From Bacteroidales bacterium (GTDB taxonomy: Bacteria; Bacteroidota; Bacteroidia; Bacteroidales; JAQUTK01), in contig JAQUTK010000003.1 in NCBI GenBank assembly GCA_028709785.1, positions 133,607 to 197,606 of the forward strand: a stretch of DNA of 64,000 nt, given 5' to 3'. The first letter of the stretch is position 1. Each line of letters starts with the position of its first letter. The notes below the pieces were generated by a model that saw only the letters and a program-made list of their open reading frames with translations, had not been told where the DNA came from and did no database searches. Positions 54,780-64,000 of the stretch are shown here, in pieces. Made by a program: the position numbers and the translations under genes.

Positions 54780-54824
54780 ATAAATAAGGTGAATATTTAC
54801 ACTTAATAGAATGTCCAAAAAGAA

Positions 54825-54856
54825 GCCCCGGGTTTTTCAAAAAGAAAACCCGGGGC
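54825..54856 (-). terminator. terminator of the sdhCAB operon
   Basis: A 12-bp GC-rich stem (GCCCCGGGTTTT) is followed on the minus strand by TTCTTTTT, 24 bases after the sdhB stop. Confidence 0.88.
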
Positions 54857-54880
54857 ACTTTATAAAGTAACGTACTATGA

Positions 54881-55636
54881 TCAGCTTTTCAAGGTAGCTT
54901 TCAGGAATTCACGATTCAAACGGGCAATATTGCTGATTGAAATCCCTTTTGGGCATTCAGCTTCGCACTGACGTGTATTGGTACAGTTACCAAAACCTAC
55001 TTCATCCATCTTGGCAACCATCGCTTTCGCACGGGCAGCTGCTTCAACACGTCCCTGTGGAAGTAATGCCAACTGGCTTACTTTTGCAGAGACAAACAAC
55101 ATCGCCGAACCATTCTTGCACGCAGCGGCACAAGCACCGCAACCAATACAAGAAGCAGAGTCCATTGCTTCGTCGGCATCTATCTTTGATATCGGAGTTG
55201 AATTGGCATCAGGAACACCGCCGGTATTCACATTCACATAACCACCGGCCTGAATGATTTTATCATAGGCTCCACGGTCAACCATCAGGTCTCTGATAAC
55301 AGGGAAACCTGCTGAACGCCAAGGCTCAATCGTGATTGTCTCACCATCCTTGAATTTGCGCATGTGCAACTGACACGTTGTAACCTGTGTGTCGGGACCA
55401 TGAGGGTGACCATTGATATACAAACTACACATTCCACAGATACCTTCGCGGCAGTCGTGATCAAATGCAATAGGTTCTTCTCCTTTGTTAATCAGTTGCT
55501 CGTTCAGGATGTCCAGCATTTCAAGGAAAGAGCAGTCTGTAGAGACTTTGTCCAGTTTGTATGTCTGGAATCCTCCCTGAGCTTTCGGACCTTTTTGACG
55601 CCAGATCTTAAGCGTGATATTTATTGTCTTTTCCAT
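54881..55636 (-). CDS. sdhB: succinate dehydrogenase/fumarate reductase iron-sulfur subunit
   Basis: A 251-residue electron-transfer subunit. The [2Fe-2S] ligands are in [19 protein letters not shown]. The [4Fe-4S] and [3Fe-4S] ligands are in [14 protein letters not shown] and [14 protein letters not shown]. It passes electrons between the flavoprotein and the membrane quinol. In anaerobic Bacteroidales the complex mostly runs as fumarate reductase, making succinate. It lies 16 bp after sdhA and is followed by a terminator. Confidence 0.97.
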   Translation of the reverse strand: MEKTINITLKIWRQKGPKAQGGFQTYKLDKVSTDCSFLEMLDILNEQLINKGEEPIAFDHDCREGICGMCSLYINGHPHGPDTQVTTCQLHMRKFKDGETITIEPWRSAGFPVIRDLMVDRGAYDKIIQAGGYVNVNTGGVPDANSTPISKIDADEAMDSASCIGCGACAAACKNGSAMLFVSAKVSQLALLPQGRVEAAARAKAMVAKMDEVGFGNCTNTRQCEAECPKGISISNIARLNREFLKATLKS

Positions 55637-55652
55637 TGTGATTCCTCTTTAA

Positions 55653-57596
55653 TTATGATTTGTAATTTCTTGTTTGACGGTGAATGAACTCGTATGTCAG
55701 ATCTTCTTTGATCATCTCAGGAGTCTTATCAGCGCCTGCATATTTCCAGCAAGATGCGTACGCATAGTGTTCGTCATCGCGGAGAGCTTCACCTTCCGGT
55801 GTTTGGTATTCTTCGCGGAAGTGACCACCACAAGATTCATTACGGCTCAAACTGTCTAAAGCCATCAGTTCACCTATCTCAATGAAGTCAGAAAGACGCA
55901 GTGCCTTGTCCAGTTCGGTGTTGAAATCGTTTTTATCACCGGGGATGAACAAATCGCTCCAGAATTTCTTTTTCAGTTCGGCTAACTTCTTCAAGCCAAT
56001 ATCCAAACCTTCTTTGGTACGACCCATACCTACATAGTTCCACATGATGTGTCCTAACTCTTTGTGAAGAGAGTCTACAGAGCTCTTACCTTTGATATTC
56101 ATCAGCTTCGTGATCTTATCGTTCACGGCTTTTTCTGCTTCATTGAATTCTTTCAGATCTGTACTGAAACGCGGAACCTGAATCTGGTCGGCCAAGTAGT
56201 TTTGAATCGTGTACGGGAGGATGAAATAACCGTCGGCCAAACCTTGCATCAAAGCAGATGCTCCCAGACGGTTGGCACCGTGGTCGGAGAAGTTGGCTTC
56301 ACCGATTGCAAACAAGCCCTGTACGTTTGTCATTAGTTCGTAGTCAACCCAAAGTCCACCCATTGTGTAGTGAATGGCGGGATAGATCATCATCGGAGTT
56401 TCATATGGATTCTCGTCCACAATCTTCTCATACATTTGGAATAAGTTACCATAACGGGCTTCTACAACATCCTTACCCAAACGGTTGATAGCCGCAGAGA
56501 AATCAAGGAATACAGCCAGACCGGTTGCATTTACACCGAATCCGGCATCGCAACGTTCTTTAGCAGCACGTGAAGCCACGTCGCGGGGCACCAGGTTACC
56601 GAATGCAGGATAACGTCTTTCCAGATAGTAGTCACGATCCTCTTCCTTAATATCTGCTCCTTTTAATTTTCCGGCGCGGATTGCTTCTGCATCTTCTTTC
56701 TTCTTTGGCACCCAGATACGTCCATCGTTACGAAGAGACTCGGACATCAAAGTCAGTTTGGATTGGAAGTCACCATGTTGAGGAACGCAAGTAGGGTGGA
56801 TCTGTGCGAATGCCGGGTTTGCAAAACAAGCTCCTTTGTGGTAGCACTGAATAGCAGCAGAGCCATTGGATGCCATTGCATTGGTTGACAGGAAGAATGT
56901 GTTTCCGTAACCACCGGTGGCAATTACAACCGCATGTGCAGAAAAACGTTCTATTTTACCGGTGATCAGGTTACGCGCGATAATACCGCGGGCGCGGCCA
57001 TCTATAATGACAACATCCAACATCTCATGGCGAGTGAACATTTTTACGTTGCCTTTATTTACTTGACGGCTTAGTGCTGAGTAAGCACCCAGTAACAACT
57101 GCTGACCGGTTTGTCCTTTCGCATAAAACGTACGGGACACCTGCGCTCCACCGAATGAACGGTTGTCCAGCAGTCCGCCGTATTCGCGTGCGAAAGGAAC
57201 CCCTTGAGCAACACATTGGTCGATAATGCTACCTGAAACCTCAGCTAAACGGTGTACGTTAGCTTCTCGGGCACGGTAGTCACCTCCTTTGATTGTATCG
57301 TAGAAAAGGCGATAGACGCTATCGCCATCATTTTGATAGTTTTTTGCTGCATTGATACCACCTTGTGCGGCAATAGAGTGTGCGCGGCGTGGTGAATCCT
57401 GAATACAGAAGTTGAGTACGTTGAAACCAAGTTCTCCGAGGGATGCGGCAGCAGAACCACCAGCCAATCCGGTACCCACGACAATAATATCCAAACGGCG
57501 TTTGTTAGACGGATTTACCAACTTCTGGTGTGCCTTATAATTTGTCCACTTTTCGGCCAACGGACCGGCAGGGATTTTTGCATTAAGTTCAGCCAT
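55653..57596 (-). CDS. sdhA: succinate dehydrogenase/fumarate reductase flavoprotein subunit
   Basis: A 647-residue catalytic subunit. The FAD-binding fold begins [19 protein letters not shown]. The flavin-linking histidine lies in [18 protein letters not shown]. Catalytic HPT and [16 protein letters not shown] regions are present. It is of the non-classical type found with single-chain cytochrome b subunits in Bacteroides and Wolinella-type enzymes. It lies 31 bp after sdhC in a C-A-B gene order. Confidence 0.97.
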   Translation of the reverse strand: MAELNAKIPAGPLAEKWTNYKAHQKLVNPSNKRRLDIIVVGTGLAGGSAAASLGELGFNVLNFCIQDSPRRAHSIAAQGGINAAKNYQNDGDSVYRLFYDTIKGGDYRAREANVHRLAEVSGSIIDQCVAQGVPFAREYGGLLDNRSFGGAQVSRTFYAKGQTGQQLLLGAYSALSRQVNKGNVKMFTRHEMLDVVIIDGRARGIIARNLITGKIERFSAHAVVIATGGYGNTFFLSTNAMASNGSAAIQCYHKGACFANPAFAQIHPTCVPQHGDFQSKLTLMSESLRNDGRIWVPKKKEDAEAIRAGKLKGADIKEEDRDYYLERRYPAFGNLVPRDVASRAAKERCDAGFGVNATGLAVFLDFSAAINRLGKDVVEARYGNLFQMYEKIVDENPYETPMMIYPAIHYTMGGLWVDYELMTNVQGLFAIGEANFSDHGANRLGASALMQGLADGYFILPYTIQNYLADQIQVPRFSTDLKEFNEAEKAVNDKITKLMNIKGKSSVDSLHKELGHIMWNYVGMGRTKEGLDIGLKKLAELKKKFWSDLFIPGDKNDFNTELDKALRLSDFIEIGELMALDSLSRNESCGGHFREEYQTPEGEALRDDEHYAYASCWKYAGADKTPEMIKEDLTYEFIHRQTRNYKS

Positions 57597-57627
57597 AATC
57601 TAAATTAATATTTAAAAGGTTACAAAT

Positions 57628-58356
57628 TTAAGCTGGACAGCAACCGCTGCAGCACAATGATTTGATAAGGAAGAAGATTGGAACGAGGGCAAATCCAATA
57701 GCGATGATTGTAGCCACGATGTTAGAGATACATCTCAGACGTGAGAACCAAATCTTGCCATCCCAGCCAATTGTCTGGAACGCACTCCAGAATCCATGCG
57801 TAAGGTGAAACCACAAAGCTCCCAGCCAAACGATGTAAAGTACTACATAGAGTGGTTGTGCGAAGAAATATTGAATCAAAGCAGCTCCGTCAGCGGGAGA
57901 TACCATAACACCACCGGCAGACACTTCCTCAAGACCCATCAGTTCGGCAAATTGCATTTTGTACCAGAACTGTGTAAGGTGAAGACAAAGGAAACCGATT
58001 ACGATGATGCCGAGTACGAACATGTTTTTGGAAGCCCATTCCACTTCTTTCGGTCGTGCATTAACGGCATATTTGATAGAACCGCGTGCTTTTTGATTTT
58101 GAAGTGTCAGAATGATTGCCACAATGATGTGGATCACAAATCCTGCTGCCAAACCCAATGAAGCTGCAAGGGCATACCAATTAGCGCCGAGGAATTCACA
58201 AATCATGTTGTAACCTTCAGTAGAGAATACTGCTACCAGGTTCATAGACATGTGAAACAACAAAAACAGGATAAGCATAAGCCCGGTGATGCTCATCACA
58301 AATTTCTTGATGATCGATGTGTTCATCAAGCTTGGAGCCGAATCATTTTTCGCCAT
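57628..58356 (-). CDS. sdhC: succinate dehydrogenase/fumarate reductase cytochrome b subunit (b558 family)
   Basis: A 242-residue membrane anchor with five predicted helices. Candidate haem-ligand histidines lie in FLLFHMSMNL, GFVIHIIVA, LCLHLTQFW and WFHLTHGFW. It is the first gene of the operon. The promoter upstream has both Bacteroidota boxes. It oxidises menaquinol and feeds electrons to the iron-sulfur subunit. The C-terminal tail CCSGCCPA is unusually cysteine-rich. Confidence 0.94.
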   Translation of the reverse strand: MAKNDSAPSLMNTSIIKKFVMSITGLMLILFLLFHMSMNLVAVFSTEGYNMICEFLGANWYALAASLGLAAGFVIHIIVAIILTLQNQKARGSIKYAVNARPKEVEWASKNMFVLGIIVIGFLCLHLTQFWYKMQFAELMGLEEVSAGGVMVSPADGAALIQYFFAQPLYVVLYIVWLGALWFHLTHGFWSAFQTIGWDGKIWFSRLRCISNIVATIIAIGFALVPIFFLIKSLCCSGCCPA

Positions 58357-58397
58357 AAGATTTGAATTAATGTTTAGAATTTTTAGTAATGAAAGTG

Positions 58398-58429
58398 CAA
58401 AAGTAGCTGATTTACGTCACACAAACAAA
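58398..58429 (-). promoter_or_regulatory. promoter of the sdhCAB operon
   Basis: On the minus strand TTTG (58426-58429), 20 bases and TACTTTTG (58398-58405) match both consensus boxes exactly. The box ends 41 bases before the sdhC ATG. Confidence 0.78.
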
Positions 58430-58452
58430 TGAATAAAGAAATATTTCCATAT

Positions 58453-58495
58453 TCTCCCGGGTCTCATTTTAATCCTTCGAATGAGCTGCCCGGAG
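58453..58495 (-). terminator. possible terminator after thrC
   Basis: An imperfect hairpin (TCTCCGGGCAGCTCATT against AATGAGACCCGGGAGA on the minus strand) lies 16 bases beyond the thrC stop. It lacks a T run, so this is uncertain. Confidence 0.35.
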
Positions 58496-58510
58496 ATGTC
58501 GTCACCATAT

Positions 58511-59812
58511 TTACTTTCTCATCAAAAAAGCTGCAAAGTCATCATATTGTGTACTCATTGAGACTGATTGTTTCGTTCCTTGCATGAAATAGTCCAACTT
58601 GGCAGGAATATCAACAGACTGTCCGAGAATACGATCCACTTTTTCCTTGAATTTGGCCGGATGGGCTGTTTCAAGGAAGACACCGGTTTCACCTTTTTTG
58701 AGTCCGTCGAGTAATCCTTGAATACCACAAGCACCATGAGGATCACAGACATATCCGTATGATTGAAATACTGATTGCAGGGTGTAGGTTATCTGTTCGT
58801 CTGTGTATGTATAACCGCTGATGTCTTTACAGATTGCGTCATGTGAGTGTTCGTACAGGTCAAGAACTCGGACAAAATTACTGGGATCACCTACGTCCAT
58901 TGCGTTGGCGAGTGTTGCCACGGAAGGACGTGGAGAATAGATGCCTGATTGAAGGTATTGATGAAAAATGTCGTTGCGGTTGTTGGAAGCAATAAAACGC
59001 TTGATGGGCAGACCCATTTTCTTTCCGAACAATCCGGCGGTGATATTACCAAAGTTGCCGCTTGGTACACATACAACCATGTTATCAGCCTTGCCGGCTC
59101 TTACCAGTTGTGCATACGCATGGAAATAGTAGAACGACTGTGGCAGGAAACGTGCCACATTAATTGAATTGGCAGAAGTAAGATTCATCTTCTGATTCAA
59201 GGCCTCGTCCATAAAAGCACTTTTCACCAGTCGCTGACAATCATCGAAAGTTCCGTCAATTTCAATGGCGGTAATGTTTTGTCCGAGCGTGGTAAACTGT
59301 TTCTCCTGTATTTCACTGACAAGTCCTTTCGGATACAGGACGTAGACATGAATACCTTCCACGCCGAGGAAGCCATTGGCAACCGCACTTCCTGTATCGC
59401 CAGAAGTAGCAACCAGTACGTTGACGTCACTTTGTCCCTGTTTGCGTATAAAGTATCCCAGAAGGCGCGCCATAAAACGAGCACCAACATCCTTGAATGC
59501 CAGCGTCGGGCCATGAAACAGTTCGAGGGAGTAGATTGAATCCGTGAGTGGAACCAATGGGATTTCAAAGTTCATTGTGTCATATACAATCGCTTTCAGG
59601 GTTTCTTTTTCGATGTCGTCACCAAAGAAAGCATTTGCAACTTCAAAAGAGATCTCCTGCAATGAAAGCGTTCCGATTTTTTTAAAGAAAGAATCGGGAA
59701 GCATGTGAATCTGTTCCGGCATATACAATCCTTTGTCCGGAGCCAATCCTTTGACTACGGCTTCCTGAAGTGTTGCCTTTGGCGCTTTGCCATTTGTGCT
59801 ATAGTAATTCAT
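58511..59812 (-). CDS. thrC: threonine synthase
   Basis: A 433-residue PLP enzyme that converts O-phosphohomoserine to threonine. The PLP lysine is in GPTLAFKDVGARF. The phosphate-binding loop is CVPSGNFGNITAG, and SGDTGSAVANGF is typical of the family. Length and N-terminal domain (MNYYSTNGKAPKATLQEAV) are normal. It is the last gene of the thrA-apgM-like-thrC operon and begins 12 bases after the preceding stop. Confidence 0.97.
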   Translation of the reverse strand: MNYYSTNGKAPKATLQEAVVKGLAPDKGLYMPEQIHMLPDSFFKKIGTLSLQEISFEVANAFFGDDIEKETLKAIVYDTMNFEIPLVPLTDSIYSLELFHGPTLAFKDVGARFMARLLGYFIRKQGQSDVNVLVATSGDTGSAVANGFLGVEGIHVYVLYPKGLVSEIQEKQFTTLGQNITAIEIDGTFDDCQRLVKSAFMDEALNQKMNLTSANSINVARFLPQSFYYFHAYAQLVRAGKADNMVVCVPSGNFGNITAGLFGKKMGLPIKRFIASNNRNDIFHQYLQSGIYSPRPSVATLANAMDVGDPSNFVRVLDLYEHSHDAICKDISGYTYTDEQITYTLQSVFQSYGYVCDPHGACGIQGLLDGLKKGETGVFLETAHPAKFKEKVDRILGQSVDIPAKLDYFMQGTKQSVSMSTQYDDFAAFLMRK

Positions 59813-59824
59813 ATTGTTCGAAAG

Positions 59825-61030
59825 TTATTTAAAAAGTTGTTTGATAAACTGATCTTCCGCGAGCAGACCATAGGCTCCGTTTGCTGCGCTAAACTCATCA
59901 AAAGCCATGACATCATCTGCTTTCATGCCAGGTTTGTAAATGACGAATGGAACGGGCTCAGCCGTATGGGTACGCGTTGCGATAGGTGTTGGATGATCAG
60001 GCAGGAGCGCGATAGCAACCGGCTCTTCCCATTGGGACAGTTGTTCCAAAAGCGGCTTGACAACCCTTTGGTCCAGGTCGGTAATCGTTTTTGTCTTTAA
60101 TGCGAGACTTCCTTCATGTCCTGCTTCATCACTTGCTTCAATGTGCAGGTATACAAAATCGTGATCTTTGAGCGCTTCCAGAGCTGCTTTCACTTTGTTT
60201 TCGTAATTGGTGTCATACAATCCGGTCGCACCTTCTACCTCAATGACGTCCAATCCGGCATAGACTCCAATACCGCGTATCAGATCCACGGCAGAGATGA
60301 CGGCACCTTTGCCGATGCCATACAGCTCCTTCATTGTTTTCATCTTTGGCTTATACCCAGGAGACCATGGCCAGATCGAGTTGGCAGGATCTTTTCCTTC
60401 GGCAACTCTCTTTTTGTTGACAGGATGATCGGGGAGGATCTCCATTGAACGCAGGATGAGTGTGCGCAATAAGTCTGCCGTATCTTCAGCTTCAGGTTTG
60501 GATGCTTTCGGTAAAAGCGGTTCAAACGCATGAAGTGGAACATCGTGCGGCGGAATACAATCGACCGCTTTATTTCCTCCTTTTATGACGAGTAGGTGAC
60601 GGTAGGATACTCCGGTATGAAAAGAAATACGATCTGTTCCCAGCTTTTCGTTCAGAAAAGCGATGAGTTGATCCGCCTCTTCCGTATGAATATGTCCGGA
60701 AGAGTGATTTTTCAGAAGGGGCCCTTCCATACAAACCAGGTTGCATCGCATCGCCATTTCATCCTCCTTTAATTCGACTCCTATGCTTGCAGCTTCCAAT
60801 ACCCCTCTTCCTTCATAGACCCGATTCAGATCATAACCAAGAATGGACATATTGGCAATTTCGCTTCCGGGATGAAAACCTGCAGGTACAGTGATCAAAC
60901 GTCCGTTGCATCCGAGTGATGCCAGACGATCCATGGCAGGAGTCGGTACGTGTTGTAACAACGTTTTGTTGCCGAGGGGGGCAATAGGCTCATCAGCCAT
61001 ACCGTCTCCCAGTATGATTAAATATTTCAT
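59825..61030 (-). CDS. ApgM-family phosphoglycerate-mutase-like protein, probable homoserine kinase
   Basis: A 401-residue alkaline-phosphatase-fold protein of the cofactor-independent phosphoglycerate mutase (archaeal-type) family. Metal-binding ILGDGMADEP, the serine motif GFHPGSEIANMSILGYD (Ser56, Ser62) and the C-terminal DHPTPIATRTHTAEPVPF are present. It lies between thrA and thrC in the place where thrB is usual, and no GHMP-type homoserine kinase is in the window. This subfamily (TIGR02535) has been proposed to be a non-homologous homoserine kinase, which the operon strongly supports. Plain phosphoglycerate mutase is the alternative. Confidence 0.88.
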   Translation of the reverse strand: MKYLIILGDGMADEPIAPLGNKTLLQHVPTPAMDRLASLGCNGRLITVPAGFHPGSEIANMSILGYDLNRVYEGRGVLEAASIGVELKEDEMAMRCNLVCMEGPLLKNHSSGHIHTEEADQLIAFLNEKLGTDRISFHTGVSYRHLLVIKGGNKAVDCIPPHDVPLHAFEPLLPKASKPEAEDTADLLRTLILRSMEILPDHPVNKKRVAEGKDPANSIWPWSPGYKPKMKTMKELYGIGKGAVISAVDLIRGIGVYAGLDVIEVEGATGLYDTNYENKVKAALEALKDHDFVYLHIEASDEAGHEGSLALKTKTITDLDQRVVKPLLEQLSQWEEPVAIALLPDHPTPIATRTHTAEPVPFVIYKPGMKADDVMAFDEFSAANGAYGLLAEDQFIKQLFK

Positions 61031-61049
61031 CGTATGTTCTCCTTTTCAG

Positions 61050-63491
61050 TTATCGGATATTGGCAATACTGATGATATCTGCAAAGACTCCTGCAGCAGT
61101 AACACTGGCTCCCGCTCCGTATCCTTTTATGATCATCGGATAATCTTTGTAACGCTCTGTGGTAATCAGAATGATGTTGTTGCTTCCTTCCAGATCATAG
61201 AAAGGATGTGAACTGTCAACTTCTGTGAGACCCACTGAACAGGTCTCATGTTCCATTTTGGCAACGAAACGCCAGCGTTTCTGTTCTTGTTCAAGTACTT
61301 TGCGTTTCTCTTCGAACTCAGCATCCATTTCCTTGATGTTATTCCAGAAGTTATCCAGAGAACCTTCGAAATATTTTTCAGGAACAAACAGGTTTTTGAT
61401 TACGTCGTCTTGCTCAATTTTCAGACCGGATTCACGGGCTAGAATCACAAGTTTGCGAATCACGTCCTTTCCACTCAGGTCGATGCGCGGATCCGGTTCG
61501 GAGTAACGAGCTTCTTTGGCCATTTGAATGGTCTTACTGAAGGGTATTTCCGCACTGATTGTGTTGAAGATGAAATTCAAAGTTCCGGAAAGTACCGCTT
61601 CTATTTTTGTAATCACATCACCACTGTTGATCAGGTCATTGATCGTATTAATGATAGGAAGTCCGGCCATCACATTTGTTTCGAAGAGGTATTTTACACC
61701 TTTGCGCCTAGCGATCTCTTTCAGTTCTGTATATGTAGAATAGGCAGAGGAGGCCGCAATCTTATTCGCAGCAACCACTGATATATTGTGAGAGATGAAA
61801 GCTTTATACAGAGAGGCGATCTGCGGACTTGCTGTACAGTCGACAAAAACGGAGTTGAATATATTCATTTCCAGCACTTCTTTCTGAAGTATTTCCGGAG
61901 AACTCATTGTTCCTTCTTTTTTCAGCCTCTCTTTGTATGTTTTCAAGTCAATTCCGTCGCGGTCAAAGAGCGCAAATTTGTCATCAGCGATGCCAACGAC
62001 GTTCAGTTTCAAACTGTTTTTTGTTATCAGTTTAGGCTGTTGCATACAGATCTGTTCGAGCAAACTGCCACCGACAGTTCCAATCCCACAGAGAAAGAGG
62101 TTTAATACCTGATATTCGGACAGGAAAAAGGAATCGTGTATGACGTTTAATGTTTTGCGGAGATGATCTCTCGCCACAACAAAAGAGATATTCGTTTCAG
62201 AAGCTCCCTGCGCACAAGCAATTACATTAATCCCGTTACGGCCTAATGTTCCAAAGAGTTTTCCGGCAATACCGGGCGTATGTTTCATATTTTCGCCAAC
62301 AATAGCAACTGTAGCCAGGTTGGTTTCCGGTTTGATATCGTTGATCTCACCATGAGTCATCTCAGCGGCAAATTCTTCTCTGAGCACTTTTGTAGCCAGT
62401 TCGGCATCAGCGTCACTAACACCTATAGACGTGGTGTTTTCTGAAGAGGCCTGAGAAACAAGGAAGACACTAATCCCTGCTTTGGCAAGGGTCTTGAATA
62501 TGCGGTAATTCACTCCGATGACACCACACATACCTAATCCCTGAATCGTGATCAGTGTTGTGTCATTGATGGATGATATACCTTTGATGGACTTTTCATT
62601 CCGATTTTCTTTATCTTTATTGATAAAGGTGCCTTTTGCTTGGGGATTAAAAGTGTTCTTTATCAATATTGGGATATTGCTGTGAAAAGCCGGATAAATT
62701 GTTGGAGGATAAATCACTTTTGCACCGAAGTTACAGAGCTCCATTGCTTCCACAAAAGAAAGATGGTCAATCGTATAGGCCGTTGAAATAACCTTTGGGT
62801 CTGCTGTCATGAATCCGTCCACGTCGGTCCATATTTCCAAACCATCAGCTTGCAGTGCTGAAGCTATCAGTGCAGCCGTATAGTCAGAACCGCCTCTTCC
62901 GAGGTTTGATACTTCACCATCTTCCAGACTGCTTGAGATAAATCCGGGTACAACGGCTACTTTGGGTAACTGTGTAAATGATTTTTGTATCAAGTCAAAG
63001 GTTACATCCATGTTAACCACATGTTTGTTGAACTGTTTGTTTGTCTTGATAAATTGTCGTGCATCAAACAAGAGTGCCTCGTTGATTACTTTGCTGATGA
63101 TATAGCTGGACAGACGTTCGCCATAACTTACAATTGTATCTGACGTTTTCGGAGACAAGTCTTTGATAAGATAAACACCTTTGAAGATGTTTCCCAGTTC
63201 ATCAAGTAAAGAAAGAGCGTGGCGTGTCACTTCATCTTTCAGGTTTTTTTCTGAAATGACACCGCTGATCACATTGATATGGCGCGTGACAATCTCAAGA
63301 TGTTCTTTTTCGTAGGAGATATCTCCCTGAGCCGCAAGTTTGGATGTGTAAATCAACTTATCTGTGATGCCACCCAATGCGGATACGACAACGATTACCG
63401 GCTGATTATTCTCAGCCTCAACTATCTTCTTAACACTCAAAATACTGTCTGCGGAACCTACGGATGTTCCGCCGAATTTTAAAACCTTCAT
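61050..63491 (-). CDS. thrA: bifunctional aspartate kinase/homoserine dehydrogenase
   Basis: The protein has 813 residues. The aspartokinase domain begins KFGGTSVGSADSI (residues 5-17) and has GRGGSDYTAALIA. Two ACT-type regulatory domains span about 310-460. The homoserine dehydrogenase domain starts near residue 465 with LCGIGTVGGSLLEQ and contains GTLNFIFNTIS and the substrate region ARYSEPDPRIDLSGKDV. It carries out the first and third steps from aspartate to threonine and methionine. As the first gene of the thr operon, it is followed 19 bases later by the ApgM-like gene, which has AAAAGGAG as ribosome site. Confidence 0.97.
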   Translation of the reverse strand: MKVLKFGGTSVGSADSILSVKKIVEAENNQPVIVVVSALGGITDKLIYTSKLAAQGDISYEKEHLEIVTRHINVISGVISEKNLKDEVTRHALSLLDELGNIFKGVYLIKDLSPKTSDTIVSYGERLSSYIISKVINEALLFDARQFIKTNKQFNKHVVNMDVTFDLIQKSFTQLPKVAVVPGFISSSLEDGEVSNLGRGGSDYTAALIASALQADGLEIWTDVDGFMTADPKVISTAYTIDHLSFVEAMELCNFGAKVIYPPTIYPAFHSNIPILIKNTFNPQAKGTFINKDKENRNEKSIKGISSINDTTLITIQGLGMCGVIGVNYRIFKTLAKAGISVFLVSQASSENTTSIGVSDADAELATKVLREEFAAEMTHGEINDIKPETNLATVAIVGENMKHTPGIAGKLFGTLGRNGINVIACAQGASETNISFVVARDHLRKTLNVIHDSFFLSEYQVLNLFLCGIGTVGGSLLEQICMQQPKLITKNSLKLNVVGIADDKFALFDRDGIDLKTYKERLKKEGTMSSPEILQKEVLEMNIFNSVFVDCTASPQIASLYKAFISHNISVVAANKIAASSAYSTYTELKEIARRKGVKYLFETNVMAGLPIINTINDLINSGDVITKIEAVLSGTLNFIFNTISAEIPFSKTIQMAKEARYSEPDPRIDLSGKDVIRKLVILARESGLKIEQDDVIKNLFVPEKYFEGSLDNFWNNIKEMDAEFEEKRKVLEQEQKRWRFVAKMEHETCSVGLTEVDSSHPFYDLEGSNNIILITTERYKDYPMIIKGYGAGASVTAAGVFADIISIANIR

Positions 63492-63537
63492 AAGGGTAAT
63501 TTATTAATAATAAAAATGGATAGTTTTCCAGAATTTG

Positions 63538-63545
63538 CAAATGTA
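63538..63545 (-). promoter_or_regulatory. predicted -7 box of the thr operon
   Basis: TACATTTG on the minus strand lies 46 bases before the thrA ATG. The expected upstream box position falls in the terminator of the preceding gene and does not match well. No leader peptide rich in Thr was found. Confidence 0.5.
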
Positions 63546-63560
63546 ATCAAAAAGAAAGAA

Positions 63561-63599
63561 CCCCCTTCATACTTGAAACTAAAATTCAAGAAAAGGGGG
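63561..63599 (-). terminator. terminator of the M13 peptidase gene
   Basis: On the minus strand the stem CCCCCTTTTCTTGAA pairs with TTCAAGTATGAAGGGGG, and TTCTTTCTTTTT follows. It lies 26 bases past the peptidase stop. Confidence 0.85.
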
Positions 63600-63625
63600 C
63601 TATTCTGTAGCTATTGGTATTGCAA

Positions 63626-64000
63626 TTACCAAATATGAGCTCGCTTTTCTTTTGGATAATACATCGGATCTCCCTCTTTTATGTCAAATGCCTGATAAAA
63701 GGCATCAATCTCAGGCAAGGTGCCATTGACACGCCATCTTCCCATGGAATGCGGATCGCTCTTTGTTCGCCGAAGAAGCTCTTCGTCGCGGATATTTTCG
63801 GCCCAGATAGAAGCATACGAGAGGAAGAAACGCTGTTGCGGAGTAAATCCAGCGATAGCCTGATCCTTTCCCAAATCTTTTAGAAGCTTCTGTAGCGCAT
63901 TGTAAGCAATAGTCAATCCGCCGTAATCGGCAATATTTTCTCCAAGAGTCAGTGCACCATTGGCATGGACTGAATCAACAATGATAATTGTATTGAAGTT
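63626..64000 (-). CDS. M13 family metallopeptidase (neprilysin/PepO-like), C-terminal part
   Basis: The frame is open to the window edge, so only about 124 C-terminal residues are seen. The family motif GENIADYGGL, just after the zinc-binding glutamate region, is present. It is followed by FTPQQRFFLSYASIWAENIR and the typical ending with a conserved tryptophan (RAHIW). Full-length members have about 680 residues and cleave peptides, usually as periplasmic or lipid-anchored enzymes. The HExxH motif lies outside the window. Confidence 0.92.
   Translation of the reverse strand, partial: NFNTIIIVDSVHANGALTLGENIADYGGLTIAYNALQKLLKDLGKDQAIAGFTPQQRFFLSYASIWAENIRDEELLRRTKSDPHSMGRWRVNGTLPEIDAFYQAFDIKEGDPMYYPKEKRAHIW

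Noticed and set aside
63492-63560. Possible threonine attenuator before thrA
   Set aside because: No short leader peptide with repeated Thr or Ile codons was found, and the hairpin there belongs to the preceding M13 gene.

Overview
The window reads as a chromosomal segment of a Bacteroidales bacterium of the Porphyromonadaceae/Tannerellaceae/Dysgonomonadaceae type. The evidence is SusC/SusD pairs, BspA-type leucine-rich proteins, RprX/RprY, a b-type fumarate reductase, type IX secretion (T9SS) tail domains, and many copies of the Bacteroidota promoter -7 box TAnnTTTG, several with a TTTG box 19-20 bp upstream. The species cannot be fixed from the sequence alone. Gene density is high and no insertion sequence, prophage, integrase or CRISPR array was seen.

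Layout. 1-12.1 kb: a plus-strand outer-membrane operon. It holds a cut-off SusD, two fasciclin-domain (FAS1) lipoproteins, SusC, SusD, an unrecognised lipoprotein and a MORN-repeat protein, with no degradative enzyme. 12.2-13.3 kb: rpsF-rpsR-rplI. 13.5-20.5 kb: an alpha/beta hydrolase, a small membrane protein, the RprXY two-component system, and a symporter-engB-DUF4494-yggS operon. 20.6-30.3 kb: galM, a large secreted leucine-rich-repeat (LRR) protein, a Nudix hydrolase, two tRNA-Asn, a PfkB kinase with an S41 protease, and an NfnAB-like oxidoreductase pair. 30.5-35.3 kb: tRNA-Leu and tRNA-Gly, a gene-poor stretch of about 1 kb with palindromic repeats, a T9SS-type secreted protein, and a surface LRR lipoprotein next to a decayed gene fragment. 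35.3-42.5 kb: housekeeping operons pyrE-SRPBCC-argH-AKR-lipoprotein and prmC-recX-comF, and ribD.

42.5-54.7 kb is a glycan-degrading region: 2-hydroxyacid dehydrogenase, GH2 beta-glucuronidase-like enzyme, DUF4861 lipoprotein, GH2 beta-galactosidase, GH51 arabinofuranosidase, and a multidomain GH128-like T9SS enzyme. It has no SusCD transporter of its own. The set would suit glucuronate-, galactose- and arabinose-bearing plant glycans; that is inference. 54.9-58.4 kb encodes succinate dehydrogenase/fumarate reductase (C-A-B order). 58.5-63.5 kb is a thrA-apgM-like-thrC operon in which the phosphoglycerate-mutase-like gene sits where a homoserine kinase is needed. The window ends inside an M13 peptidase gene.

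The points most worth a second look are the FAS1/SusCD/MORN operon, the thr operon's missing homoserine kinase, the triplicated LRR lipoprotein beside a relic of a neighbouring gene, the enzyme cluster without a transporter, and two families of palindromic repeats. Several starts were moved downstream because the longest frames begin with TTG or GTG inside promoters, terminators or upstream genes.
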